Shown in pieces: positions 22,075 through 34,744 of a stretch of DNA of 64,000 nt. Numbering within the stretch: the first letter of the stretch is position 1; each line of letters begins with the position of its first letter. The position numbers were made by a program, and so were the translations under genes. The notes beneath the pieces were generated by a model. That model saw only the letters and a program-made list of their open reading frames with translations, had not been told where the DNA came from and did no database searches. Source of the stretch: Notamacropus eugenii (lineage: Eukaryota; Chordata; Mammalia; Diprotodontia; Macropodidae); NCBI RefSeq assembly GCF_028372415.1, contig NC_092879.1, forward strand, positions 97,779,067 through 97,843,066, written 5' to 3'.

Positions 22075-22395
22075 GTGAGACATAGTGCTTGGAGAGTTAG
22101 ACTGGATATTAGGAAGCCTTGGGTTCAAATCCCACTCAACACTAGCTCTATGATCAATTCTAGGCCAGTCATTTGATTTTCAAAAAATCGTGACAGAAAT
22201 AATCATTGATGTCTTTCCAGTTTTTTGTTCTCTCATTTACCCATCCAATTTTGCAGTCACTTACCTATTCAAGGTGACTTAGGCAGCCCTGGCTTGACCT
22301 CAGGGTCTGTCTCCAGACTTCTGTTTCCTTCCCTGTAACATGAAAGGGCTAGACTAAACAACCTTTAGAAATCTAGGATCCTATGACCTTTCTAA
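22075..22395 (+). mobile_element. MIR3-like SINE pieces
   Basis: 'cttgggttcaaatcccact', 'taggccagtcatttgattt' and, after an interruption of about 120 bp, 'agggctagactaaacaacc', 'taggatcctatgacc'. These read as a split or doubled MIR3-type element. Confidence 0.6.
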
Positions 22396-23279
22396 AGCCT
22401 AGTTTTTGCACCCAGGGTTCTGACTTCACCTCTCACAAAGGAAAACCCTTCCTCCTGTTTTCTGGAAGGCTGTATTGGGAACATTTGGTCAGTAAAGCTT
22501 AGGGTCTCAAGCTTACTCCAGGTCAGCTTCTCTCAGGTCCTTGGCTCTTCTGCCCACTTCCACCCTCCACTAGCCACCAGAGAAGCAAGGGATGTAAGTG
22601 GCTCCTTTCTGGATTTTTCTCATGATTGGAAGAAGCTAAAGTCGTGAGGGCCAGGAATGTGACCCTGCTGATCCCTCACATTAATCTGGCTGGGAGAGAC
22701 AAAGCAGGGAAGCAGTCTTTGTCTTCCAAGCTCAACCCCAAGTCTCCTCAGTCCTGGCTCTTTCTGCCATCCTTTCTCGCTCAGGCTGTGAGCACAAGTG
22801 TACATCCTTCATTAATATGGTTGCCAGCATGGGGATTGTGGTAAAAGACTATCAATGGCATGTCCCAAATCCCTACCCCAAAGCTGGCAGCCTCTTCCCA
22901 GGCTTCTCTGAACCACCCTTCCTTCCAGTAGGATGGTCACTCCCTCCTCTTTTCTTTTCCCACATCTCCATCCCACTGCCCTTTCTATTGCCCCAGTGGC
23001 CTTTGTCAGAACAAACCAGTGGTCAGCCTCAGGGGCAAAAAGGCGTTTGCTTTCAACTGGGACTCCCCAGGGTTACGAACACAGATTTTCAGCAGCTTCA
23101 CTTAGCTGAATTTGGGATGAGGGACACCACCCTACCACCCCAAGGCATATTAAGTCTACATGTGGAGAACAACATTTCTCATTCCATGCTCATCCTCCAT
23201 CCATCCACCCCCCTCCAAGACTAAAAAGGCCAGCACCTTACTCCCTCAAGCCTTGGGGCCAGCCTTGTGATCCCCTAGT
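22396..23279. other. Upstream flank of DCX, no repeats recognised
   Basis: About 0.9 kb of sequence that looks unique. It is fairly C+T-rich on the plus strand, and I can assign no gene or repeat. A 135-codon frame at 22817-23224 shows nothing recognisable. Because it directly precedes the presumed promoter, it is the natural place for proximal regulatory elements. Confidence 0.4.
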
Positions 23280-23490
23280 ATTTTCCATTGGTTTAAAAAG
23301 CAGAGCCTTTCCAGCTATTAATCCATTAATACAGCCTGAGTGGGAATGGGTCTCTCCCCAGCTTTCCCTGGGGAAAAATAAAAAAAGGATGTGATTAAGT
23401 CGGGGTGGGGGAGGGGAGGATCAGTGGGCCCCCCGTTCCTGGGGAGCAGTTGGGCAAGGCACTAGGACCTAGAAGGCGTCTCTCCACCCT
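23280..23490 (+). promoter_or_regulatory. DCX: Probable DCX neuronal promoter
   Basis: The segment lies just 5' of the presumed first exon. It contains an inverted CCAAT box (CATTGG, 23286-23291), a pair of ATTAAT homeodomain-type sites two bases apart (23317-23330), and A-rich TATA-like runs (TTTAAAAAG at about 23292, AAAAATAAAAAAAGG at 23374-23388). No repeat is recognisable here, unlike most of the flank. Homeodomain and POU-type regulation would suit a gene expressed in newborn neurons, but that is inference. No transcription start can be fixed from sequence alone. Confidence 0.5.
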
Positions 23491-23494
23491 GGCA

Positions 23495-23797
23495 GGAATT
23501 CCTTGCTCGGAGCTCAGACAACAAAGGCAGAGGGTTTCTTTCTCTCAGCATCTCCACCCAACAGCCCAACCCTGGTGAGTGCGGCTCAGACTCTGCTTCC
23601 CAGCAGCGCGTAACAGATGTCCGAGGGGGAAACACGAGGCAAAAATCTGTTGGTCTGTTGGTTTGCTCTGTCCTGTCTGACTGTCTCTTTGTGTCCCCCT
23701 ACCCCTCCATCCACCCGGGGGGGTCTCTCTCCTTCCCTTTTCATTCTGTCAGGATTGCAACCCCCAGCCTCTACCTGGGATTTTCTTGTGGAAAAAA
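23495..23797 (+). other. DCX: DCX non-coding first exon (candidate), with two donors
   Basis: The C+T-rich stretch from about 23495, with 'tctcagcatctccaccca', 'gtaacagatgtcc' and 'ctacctgggattttcttgt', resembles what I remember of the 5' UTR of mammalian DCX mRNAs. Two good donors follow: CCTG|GTGAGT ending the exon at 23574, and AAAA|GTGAGT ending it at 23797. Either could splice to the acceptor before 25020, giving a 5' UTR of different length with no change in protein. The exon start is an estimate. The recall-based match should be tested against mRNA. Confidence 0.55.
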
Positions 23798-24159
23798 GTG
23801 AGTTGGCTGTCTCTTTGTTTGTAGCGCGCGCGGAGGTGGGACGTGAGTTTAAGATGATGAGTAAAGGTTGGGGGGAAGGGGAAGTGGGGGGACAGCAGGT
23901 GTGAAGGAGCAAGGCTCCTGAGGAGTGGAAAGGAGGGGGAGGGTCTTCAGCATTGTGATGGAATGTAGGGGTGCGGGTAGACAATGGTAAGCGACCCCTC
24001 CCATCTCCCTGGGTTACTGGGGATGGGTGTGATTGAGACCCCACCTGCTGACCCCTTCCCCGGTCCCCAGGGCTCCATGAGCAGCTGGACTCCATCTCCC
24101 ACCTCCTTCTTTCTCCTGGCCTCCAAAAAGGTGTGAAGAGGCCAGCCTTTTCCAGGGCG

Positions 24160-24216
24160 TGGGGGGAGGGGGGTGCTGGGGAAGTGGGGGTGGGGGTGGG
24201 GGTGTGTGGAGGGGGT
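24160..24216 (+). other. G-rich tract, potential G-quadruplex
   Basis: At least six runs of four or more G occur, including three consecutive TGGGGG units, on the transcribed-sense strand of the first intron about 0.8 kb before the start codon. The opposite strand gives a Pro/Thr-rich frame that is an artefact of this composition. Confidence 0.7.
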
Positions 24217-24734
24217 AGTGTTGGCCCTGGCTTTGCCGAAAGAGAAAGGTGGGGTGGGTTAGAAGCCAGATCTCCATCGCTCAGCCACTGCTTATTACTT
24301 GGCACTCAGAACAATGAAAGGTGTACATGCCTTACTTCCTGGGGCTCCCCGCCACTGGCAAAGATGCTTCCCGGTGAAATCCTTTCAGCCTTAGGCAGGG
24401 CTGAACACCAGAATGGGAAAATCTTTTGCCACCAGGGTTCCCAACCTGCCCCCAGCCCACTTCCCAATGATTGCCTAGAAATGTCAGTGAGATTTAGCAA
24501 TTGACAGGCAGACTGGAGGGGGCGAGGGTGTGCCCAGCCCACCAGCACAAAGACCAAGCCTGTTCTCCAAGGACTATCCCTTTTCCAAACAGATCTGCTC
24601 ACATCCTGGGGGAGCATGCCATGAATAGCATTGGGGTGGGGGGGGAGAAAAAGCAGGGCATCCCTCTGAGAGACGCTTCCTTCACTCAAGACAAGGGACC
24701 CTTCTGTCCAGGGAAACTGAGCTGGGGGTGTGGA

Positions 24735-24805
24735 TTACTGTACAGCTGTTGGTGGGGGCGGGGCCCTGAACATCTGCCTGGAATTTCAACTTGATATAAG
24801 CCACT
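24735..24805 (+). promoter_or_regulatory. GC box plus TATA-like element before coding exon 1
   Basis: 'ggtgggggcggggccctga' contains a consensus Sp1 site. A CAGCTG E-box lies just upstream and GATATAAG lies about 30 bp downstream. The arrangement would allow an alternative start about 220 bp before the coding exon, but nothing else supports it. Confidence 0.25.
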
Positions 24806-25019
24806 TGCCAGGAAGGTTGGGGCTGTAAGCAGTTTCTCTCTCCTTGAAACACTGTCCAAGGGGGTCCTTGTCCCCCTCCCCAAGAGCTCCTGAAAGACCA
24901 AGGGAGAAGAGTAAGGAAGGCGCCCTAGGCCAAGATCTCTTCCTAGAGTTGGGACCTGGACCTGATTAACATTAGCCCTTTCCCCTGTCTTCCCCACCCA
25001 CCCACTCTGTCTACCTCAG

Positions 25020-25640
<621 letters not shown>

Positions 25641-25779
25641 ATGGTATTCAGTGGGAAATGATCCTTGGGGTTGAAGTTCTATTTCTCCAGAAAAAGATAG
25701 GGAAATCTGGATGGTCAGACAATGGAATGTCTGAATGCAGATCAATAGACATCAATGGTATTCACTTCATGCCTGCAGC

Positions 25780-26000
25780 CTAGACTGGGGTTCTTGACCA
25801 TTTGAGCTGTCTAGCAAGGGGCTAGACTACCTCAGGAGCTAGACCTGGCTCTTATCACTGAGGCCTTTAAACAGAAGCTAGATGACCCTTTGTAGAGAAT
25901 GTCATAAAGCTGACCACTTCAAGTATGGAATGGCCTAAATGATATCTAAGATCCTTTTCAGCTCTGGAATTCCAAGGGTCTTTGGAAGAGTAGATGGTGG
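25780..26000 (+). mobile_element. L3/CR1-type LINE 3' end
   Basis: 'ggcctttaaacagaagcta', 'gatgaccctttgtagagaa' and 'agatccttttcagctctgg' follow the 3' end of L3. Confidence 0.6.
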
Positions 26001-27110
26001 GGTTTAATACATGTGAACCACAAAAGTGTTAGTACACCCAGATCCCCTTTAACTCCAATGGGAAGCCATTTTGTGAGTTATAGCTCAATGGAAACAATTG
26101 CTTGGATGAGTTATCAAAGGGTCACACTCTTAGGTGAAGAATCACTGCTCCTACTCAGTGTTTGAGATCTCATTGATGTAGGTACTCCCTCCAGTGGTGC
26201 AGATCTCACCCCAGCCATGCCTTCTCATCCTGTGGGACTCTTGTTCAGGTACTCTCAGAATGCTCCATAAGAGACCAGACTCATCCCACGTGCTGGTACC
26301 TTTGCTCTGGGCCTCTTAGCATTCTGTGAGTGCCAGTGCCATTCTTAGGACGTCTGTCAGTTATTTCTCACTCTGGCCACATGAGCTGGTCACCTCCCTT
26401 TGCAGCCATACATCTCTTTGAAGATGTCTTTGTGTGACTCTTTGGGTGTGATTTGGTAACTGGTTGTAAGTTGCATCCATTAACTCACTCCCCCCACCCA
26501 TCATGTCTCTCTATTGCCTTTTTGAGTGACCCACAATTCTGAGTCTTTAGAGATCATGGAGGTGTTCTGTGGTTTGTACCAGTCACCATATGGCACCTTT
26601 GAAAGAATGTTGGTACTAAAAAAGGTTTTGGGGCTTTAGGGCAAAGCTTGGGCTCATTGAAAGCGTTATTTAACTCCCCATTTGTAACTGATCTCCCTCT
26701 TCCTCCACCTCTGGATTTAGCTCTTTGCATATATGCAGGGTCAGCCTGTGTGGGCTGGCTCTCTGCTCACTTATAGCCTACAAAAAGCCCCCTCAGGGTG
26801 TGTCCCTGAAGCTGATGTGCTATATACAGTCCATAGAAATGCCACCAAAAGCCCTGGCTATGCCTGGCATTTCACTGAATCTATTCTAAGATAGAACTGA
26901 TGCACCTGACCTCCACCAGCTGAATTCCTGTTGGAATTCAGGGCTTTGCCTAAGAGCACATTTTGATGGCTCTCAACAGCTTGTATTTCTAACTGGCTGA
27001 GACATCCCAGGCAGCCCTGCCCACCCAACAGAAAATGGGAAATACTGGGTTTATCTTTGAATAAAACTTGCTTGGTTCAAAAGGTTTCTCTGTGACCGTT
27101 TGAAGAAACA
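26001..27110. other. Intron sequence without recognised repeats
   Basis: About 1.1 kb of the first coding intron in which I recognise neither repeat nor gene. It is one of the longer such stretches in the introns and could be unique DNA. Confidence 0.4.
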
Positions 27111-27114
27111 ATTC

Positions 27115-28910
27115 AATTCAACAATCAATCCATGAGTGTCTATTAATCACCTCCTGTGTGCTGGATGGTGCCATGCCCTGAATGTACAAGACAGAGAATG
27201 AAATGGGTTAGAGTCACAGGGACCTTGTATCTTAATAGGAAAGGCAATAGTAGATATATAAGCATATAGAGCATCCACATAAAGTGAATAAATGAAAATA
27301 TATACGAAGTAGTGAAATACAAGGTGGATGGAGAGCATTTGGGGGAGGAGGAGGGAGAACAGGGAATCTTCATTTGGAAGAGGATACTTGATCAGAGTCT
27401 TAAAGAAAGACGGGGACTCTACAGGCCAGGTTGTATATGACTTTAAAAGCTAAACAGGGGAGTTAATATTTTATCCTAGAGGCAAAGGGAAGCCACTGGA
27501 GTAGATGGAGTAGGAGAGTTTCAGATTAGCCCTTAAGGAAAATCATTTTGGCTGCAGTGAGTAGGGTGGAGTGGAATAGAGGGAGACTTAGGGGAGAAGT
27601 GATGAAGACCTGAACTAAGGTGGCCGCTATATGAGTGGAGAAGGGGTTGGATGTGAAAAGGTAGAAAGGGCAAGATTAGGAAGCTGATTAGATATGCGAG
27701 GGAAAGAAAAAGAATCCAAGATAATGCTGAGATTATGAGTCTGAGACGCTGGAAAGATAATTTTACCTTTGACCAAAATTAGAAGAGGAGAGAGCTGGAG
27801 GGCAGGAAGACAATGAGTTCAGCTTTAGCGATGTGGAGTTTAAGATGTCTCTGGGACATCCGGTTCGAAATGTCTAATGGGCATTTGGTGAGGTGGGAAA
27901 GATGGGGATGGCATATGTAGGAAAATTGGGGAGGCATCTGCAGAAAGATGATAGCTACACCCGTGGCAGCTGATGAGGTTATGAGAGAGAAAATGTGGAG
28001 GGAGAAGAGAAGAGGGGACACAGTGGAAACCATGGTAACGCCTGCAGCTTGGGAGCAGCGAAGGAAACTGACAAGAAGCTTCATTCACATAGGTAGGAGG
28101 CTGGAAGGTCAGGGATAAGAACTGAGAAAAGATGCCTAGATTTGGCAATTAAGAAATCATTAGTAGCTTTGGAGAGAGTAGTTTCAGCTGAGTGAAAACC
28201 AGATTGCTGAGGGTTGAAGAATGGGGGAGAGGAGAAGTGAAATGTAGACAGACACCTTTTTCAAAGCAGATTAATTGGGAAATGGAGGAGAGATATAGTA
28301 TGATAGCTTAAGGGGATGTCAGTATAATGAAAGTATTTTTAAGGATGGGAGAGATTATTTGAAAGTCCTGGGCGGGGAGAGATGATTAAAGATGCAATCT
28401 GCTAGAGAAGAAGGGAGGGTATGGGGATCTAGGGCATATATAGGGGTTTGCCCTGGCAAGGAGAAGAGCAACCTCTTTGTCAGAGACTGGGGGAAAGCGA
28501 GAATGATAGGGAGACAAAGTCAAGGGATTTGGACATGAAGAGAAGGGGAGAAGAGGAAACCCAAAGCAAATGACCTCAATTTTTTTCTGTAAAGTAAGAA
28601 ACAATGTCCTCAGCAAAGAGAGGGAGGAGGGGGTGGTACAGGGGCTCAAGGAAGGAAGAAAAGGCTTGGAATAGCTTCTGTGGGGTGTGAGATAGGGAAT
28701 CAGCTGGAGAGAAACAAAAGGACTCCCTTGCTGCAGTGAAGGCCCAGGTGAGGCTGGCCAATAACCCGAAGTTGGATTTTGTAATGGACACAGTCAACAG
28801 CTTCATTTGGTAATTTAAATCAGAGTAGAGAAGGACACCGGTGGGAGGAATCCAGGGCTGAGGCTTAGTAAGAGAAGACTGGAAACAGGACAAGGTGGCC
28901 AGAGGTTCAA
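27115..28910 (-). mobile_element. L2 LINE (antisense), long 3' copy
   Basis: The antisense L2 3' end is at the left ('gtgtctattaatcacctc'), then 'aagccactggagtagatgg', 'aattttggctgcagtgagt'-like wording and the RT region. On the minus strand about 27790-27870 reads DISNRMSQRHLKLHIAKAEL, the L2 block following the YADD motif. It continues into the 5' part of RT to about 28.9 kb. About 1.8 kb is covered, making it the longest single LINE piece in the window, but the frame is broken many times. Confidence 0.8.
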
Positions 28911-28914
28911 GAGT

Positions 28915-29470
28915 AGAGAATCTAAGTGCCTGCTAGGTACAGGGCCCTTTCCTGGGCATACAGAGGTGGAAAATGACAGTGTTTGCCCTCAACACGCCTA
29001 CTGGGAAGATAAGATATAGACTTGGATAAATAAATACAAGACAGAAGGAGAGGAGAAAGCACGGTGCAAAGTACCAGGGGAAATTCAAGAAGGAGCTATC
29101 AGGGAAGGCTTCATGGAGAAGGTGGCTCCTAAACCAAACCTTGGCCTTCAACAAGCAGAGCAGGGGACAGGGGTAAAGAGGGATCTATTCTAAGCATGGG
29201 GGGTACAGTGTGGCTAAGGGATGACAAGATCAGGGAATGAAGTGCGATCCAGCTTGGCCCAAATGTACAATAAATGGTAGGGAATAATGGAAGAGAAGGC
29301 TGCAGACTGGAGCCCCAATCTGGCCTTGAATGCCAGGTCAAGAAGCACGTCCTTTACTTAACAGGCAGATGGGAACCACTGAAGGGTTTTAGAGCCAAGG
29401 GGCAATGTGATCAGAGCCAAATGTTTCAAAGATCTGGTGGGAGTGGCAGTGAGGCTAATTCTGCTTTATC
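28915..29470 (-). mobile_element. L2 LINE 3' end (antisense), second copy
   Basis: It restarts at the L2 3' end ('gtgcctgctaggtacaggg'), then 'cagggaaggcttcatggag', 'ttgaatgccaggtcaagaa' and 'ggaaccactgaagggtttt'. It lies in the same orientation directly behind the previous copy. Confidence 0.75.
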
Positions 29471-31034
29471 AATATGCCTTTATAGAGGCACCTTTTGGTG
29501 ATCTTCCTTTTAAACCAGGGCTGTGCCCTAACTCATCACTTTATCCAGATATAGACTTCAAGGGGAAACTCCCAACCGGTGGGGAGAAGGGGACAGATTT
29601 TCTCTGGAGAAACAGAGTGGGGGCACTGGGAATTTCCAAGAAGCCACTAGGGACCAGCCTGGTACCTCCAAATACAAAGGAGCTCATTTGGCTGCTTTCA
29701 GAGTGCTTCCAGAACCTCCCTGTCAGTCTTGGGCATAGGCCTTAAGACTAAAAACCCCAAGTTCCCCTAGGTGACCAGCAGCAAAAGGTCTGAGCTCAGT
29801 GACCATGTGATTGGAGTACCTTTCTGGTCATCAAAGGATAAGGGTCATCATTGTGACAAGTTGGGCAGAAACCCAGGGCCTGGTCCTTGAGAGTCACTCA
29901 CTTGGTGAGATGAATACAACCTGCCCAACAGGGTGACTCAGTTATGAGTCATGCATTATCATGTCTCTGTGACTCCACCTCCGTGCTTTGGAATCCATTC
30001 CATACCCAAAGTTCTCTAACCTGCCAACCACTCCATTCCTCTATTTACCAGCTGAGGTCTTTGGGAGACTCCTTTGGTGGGAAGGGCAGTACTTAATGAA
30101 GATCAATATTGGCATCAGGGGCTTAGCCAGAATCTCTTCAGACCTGCGATGGGAAGAGTGTTCTATGGTCCCATTAACTAGCAGAAGTATCTCTTTTGTA
30201 AAATGCTTTGTTCTGGAGCCAGTCAGACCCTTGGAGTGGTGGAGAGGTAGGCATGAGCAAGCATAATTCAGGGTGGATAATTGATGATGGCTGCCAGTGT
30301 GAAAAGGTTACGGTTTGATCCCTTGGGTCCTTTGGCACTGACCATATTGGAACCCTTCTCTACTCCCCTATTCCTAGTTGCTGTGGGGATTCCTGAAGAG
30401 GCCCTTGGTCTCAAATGAGTCTAGTTGGGGTTATATTGGGTTTACTCAATGATTCACCAATACCCATAGCTATTGTCAGACCTGGCTACTCACCTTGGAC
30501 CCATACATGACTCATTCAGCTGCTAAAACATGGGATGACCAGAGGCCAATGGTGCCTAATACCTAAGCCTTCTATTGCCATAGAAAAAGCCAACAGAGAC
30601 CAGAAGGATGCTTGGGTTAGAGACATAAACAGTGCTCTTTCTCCTTTGTTGCACTGAGGCTTTTGAAGGCCACTGAAATTCACATTACAGGGTCCATACT
30701 GTAGTTGCCCTGCCCCAAGGAACTCCCCAACACCTTGTGTAGGGCCATGCAAATGCTAAAAGGGAGGGCCAAGAATGATGGGGTGGAGGAAGAGGAGGGA
30801 TACGTACACTCTGATAGGAACTTGACTTTTGGATGTCTATCAGCTGTTCAGAGCTTTGATGTGTAGGACGTATCAGATTTGGAAAGCTGGACTTTGGAGA
30901 TTCTTTCCTGGTCCCATTCCAACTGGACCCCTTTGTAGGTCAAAGCCCTGGCCCTTGTAAACCATTCTTCTGGGTTGAGTTGGGTTGTGTGTTGTTCAAT
31001 AAGCCATGGTCTTCATGGGACCAACCTCACTGGT
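29471..31034. other. Intron sequence without recognised repeats
   Basis: About 1.5 kb where I see no repeat family, RNA gene or exon. A 112-codon and a 92-codon frame at 29407-29745 and 29988-30266 have no recognisable features. Confidence 0.4.
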
Positions 31035-31140
31035 AATAAGCACTTAGTAAATGCCTACTGTGTGCCAAACGCTGTGGAAAGTTGTGGGGATACACAAACA
31101 CAAAATAGTTGCTGTCCTCAAGGATCTTCCATTCTACTGA
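31035..31140 (-). mobile_element. L2 LINE 3' tail (antisense)
   Basis: 'agcacttagtaaatgcct', 'actgtgtgccaaacgctg' and 'tcctcaaggatcttccatt' are the antisense L2 tail. Confidence 0.75.
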
Positions 31141-31144
31141 TTAA

Positions 31145-32045
31145 AACTCTTAGCCTTTCCTGTACTCCCCTCCCTGGCCCCCACTACAAGTTACACTGGA
31201 TTTGTAATTGCCTGCTGAACAACACCACCAGACTTTCTTATTTCTGTCACCACCACCATTCTGACCTTGACCCAGAAGCAAAACCTCAGGCATCTCTGAC
31301 TCTCCTTTTCCTTCTCCCCTACATCCCATCAGCTGCCTGTCCAAACGATTCTACCCCAGTCCAACAACTCACATCTGTCTCCTCCTCACTCCCAGTCACC
31401 ACCTTGGGGCAGGACCTTATCACCTCACACCTTTACTATTATAGTTAGTCTCCTGGTTGGTCTCCCTGCCTCTACTCAGGTGCATCCTCCACTTAGCTGC
31501 TAAAATAGTCTTCCTAAGACCCAAATCTGACTATGCCACCCTCCGTCCCCTGCCCCATCCACACACTCATAAATGCCAACAATTCCTCCTTGTTTCTCAG
31601 AAAAAGCCAGACTCCTTAGCTTAACATTTCAGGTCTTACCTCCACAGCCTGTCTACCACCCTTATTTTACATTACTTCCCTTCACACACTCTATATTACA
31701 ACAACCAGACAACTGACTGTCTCCCTCGTTTGCCCTGTTGCCTCACATCACCTCAGTTCCACAAGCCTGTGTTTGATCCCTGGTGGAATTCCTCGATGCC
31801 TTCCTGCCTTAGCTTATGAACTGCCCCCTCCCCCAGGTGAAAGGGATTTTCTCCCTCCTTAAGTGTTCATAAAGTTTTCTGTCTGCATCCCAGCTCTACC
31901 CTCATCACACCCTACCTTGTGTGGTACTTATGTGTAGACTTGCATTAGCTTGTAGGCAAGGACTGCAAAGTGTTTCATCTTTGTAGGCCCGGTACCTAGC
32001 AAAGGACCTTCTAAAGAAAATACTTGTCATTCACTCGAATTAATT
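31145..32045 (+). mobile_element. L2 LINE 3' part
   Basis: Sense L2: 'cctttactattatagttag' (for the usual 'ctggactattgcaatagcc'), then 'gcctctactcaggtgcatc', 'tagcttgtaggcaaggact' and 'cggtacctagcaaaggacc'. It faces the antisense tail to its left. Confidence 0.65.
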
Positions 32046-32815
32046 TGAAACCTGGCTTCTGCTTGGCCAGTGGTCTCTTCTACAGTCTCCCTGCCAATGG
32101 GTTCCTCAGACCCAAAGAATCAGGGGCACCATTAACCAGATGTGGGGTCTCCAACCGGCCATTTGGAAGCTCTCTGCCTCCCAATGAGAATCAAGTCTGT
32201 CTTGCCTTTGGCCCAAGGTAGCTGGTAATTGATAGGAAGCACAGTTTGGCATTGCTAAATTTGCTAATCCAAGCCCACAGATCAATTACAAGACCTTGCC
32301 ATGGAGCCATTGCTGTGTGTTGGTGGGTAATGATGGGGGTGAGAGGGGATCCCTCCAGGGCTGGGTCTGACTTGGGGCTAAAATGAGGCCCAGCAGGTGG
32401 GTTGCTGGATGGTTCATAAGCATGGGGGGCTACATTGGCCCTGCTGTGCCATATTTCCAGAACTATCTAGACAGGGTAGCACTGACAGCCCCCACTATTC
32501 CTGGGGACACTGACTCATATCCCCTCCTACCCCTCCTTTGCTCCACACAGTTAAGGCCCATCACACTCTCAGGTGGCTTCCATCTACTGAGATAGGCCAA
32601 TACCAAAAAGATACCTGGAAAGCAGATGTGGGTAATGGAGATGATCATTTCATAAAAGGGATAGCTACATATGTATATGTACGTGTACAGATTTGCTAGG
32701 TGTAATGGAATTGTAAAACCTTAGACATGGAAGGAATTTTTCAGAAGTGACCAAGTTCAACCTGAGCAGGAATTCCCTGCCAAGAGATCGGCCCCTCCAA
32801 ACCCCCACACAGATT
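32046..32815. other. Intron sequence without recognised repeats
   Basis: Nothing recognised apart from a weak MIR-like end at about 32700-32760. Confidence 0.35.
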
Positions 32816-33118
32816 CTACACACACACATGCACACATGTGTACATGTACACCCACACACCTATGCTCTCACACACATGCACACACACCATATGCACATGC
32901 ACACACACACATGCACATACTCCACACACATGCATGTACACGCACCCATACACATACACATGCACACATGTATATAAACACCACACATGTGTGCACACAC
33001 ACCCATTCACCCACAATCACACCACCACACACACATGCACACCCATACACCCACACCCACATCCTCACACAGTCTCACACACACATACCCATACACACGC
33101 CCTCACACACACATGAAG
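32816..33118. repeat. Long CA/CACACATG-rich repeat
   Basis: About 300 bp of interrupted CA, CATG and CCACAC units on the sense strand. All six frames stay open over long stretches, so the His/Thr-rich and Val/Cys-rich ORFs here (up to 133 codons) are not genes. Confidence 0.95.
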
Positions 33119-34739
33119 ACACACATCTTTTGTCCAGGTCACTTATCCCCAATGCCTCCAGCCACTCCTCATGTGTCCTCATCTCCTGGTCACCCTCCTT
33201 CAGACACTCTCCAGTTTGTCTGGCTCCTAACTTGTGAGATGAACTTAGTCCGGCATAAAGGCAGGTTGGCCTGAACAGGAACCCTGTCCAGACCCTCCAC
33301 CTTCTTACTGGCTCCCACTGCCATCTCATGACTGGGCTTCCTCTCTCCCAGTTAACTTGGGAGTTCTGCTTAACAACCTTCTCCCCTGGGGCCCACTCCC
33401 TGCCAGCTATGGGTGGATGGGAAACAGCTGTGGAAAAGTGTAACTGCTTCATAAGTCCAGGGGAATGCCATCGCTGCATAGGGAGGTCAAGGGGGAGTAG
33501 CACTTTGGTCTGGATAGGCCATTCCCCCAGCCTGAGCCAAGACTAAAGGAGGTCTCTTCAGGTGCAGCCCCTCTGGCAGAACACCTCCTAAAGACTCCCC
33601 TAGGAAGGGGAGTTACATTCTTTCCTAGGGCTGGACCAAGATGGGAAGGAGGAACAGCCCAAGTGGGGACAAGTGCCCAAGACAAGCTTGGCCTCCCGCC
33701 TGATTTTGTCCAGTCCTAGTAAAACTAAAAGAAGTAAAAGGCGCTACTAGTGGCAGCGGCTGCTGCGGCTGCCACCTCTGGGAGTAAGTTTAGGGTGCTG
33801 AGACCTGAGGGCTCTCTTCCTATGAACAGGTCAGCACCAAGGGCCCCAGGCCTAAAGCGGATGAGCAGTGGCTTCTCCCAGTGAGACTTGAGCAACAGTT
33901 AAATCAGCAGCATTTCATCTCCACCTCACTGGGTACCAGGCAGGCTCCCCCAAAGAGCAATCAGTATATGCCACAGAGACCATGAAAGGAATCAGAATTG
34001 AGGAAAAAATGTAAGGGATCAGAGCATGGCACTCACCTGGTCCTTCCCCCCCCCACACACACACACACATACATTAATGACACTGGAGGACTCCTGGGGT
34101 CCCGCAGTCCCAGATCCAGAATATGAATCCAGTTTCTCGGCCTCTAAATACAGGGTCCTTCCTACTATGCCCCACACAAAGGGTTTGGGCCAGGCCCCTG
34201 TGGGATTGCAGAATAATCAGGTCCCCAGCACAGTGGTCTTGTCTCCTTGGATTTTAAGGGGTGGCATCTATGCCAATTACTTTGAGCTAAATCCAGGTGG
34301 TTTGGTGCTAACATACAGGGAGAGGTCTATTTCGGGTCTTTGCAGATGCCATCTGGTTCAGAGACAAGGCTTTGGGCTGATCCAATGAGACAGTGAGTGT
34401 AAGTAAAGGGCTTTGCCAAATTCTTAACCTTTTAATGTTTGCTGTTCTTATCATTGTTAAAATCCATCAGGTGTTTTTTAGGGAAGAGTCTGACTGGGTG
34501 TCTATGTGTGTGATATCTTGGGGTGAGATCTTAGCCTCATCCTGGGAATGTCTTTGTAGCCCCAGAGTCAGCAGGGGACCTTGCACACAGTAGGCACTTC
34601 ACAAATGCTTCATGTTGGGAGATGAGGCCCTGAAGCCCTGCAAACCAGACCCTAGAAAGGACAGAACAGGCCCCCCCTGCAGTGGGGCAAGTACTCTTGT
34701 GACTGGGGAGGGGTTGACCTATGTCTTATTACACCCAAA
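33119..34739. other. Intron sequence, mostly unrecognised
   Basis: No exon or repeat family is recognised. A short GC-rich stretch at about 33735-33775 ('cagcggctgctgcggctgc') stands out, and a small CA run occurs at 34053-34070. Confidence 0.4.
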
Positions 34740-34744
34740 GCCCA

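Noticed and set aside
32816-33237. His/Thr-rich and Val/Cys-rich ORFs
   Set aside because: They are produced by the CA-rich repeat in several frames at once.
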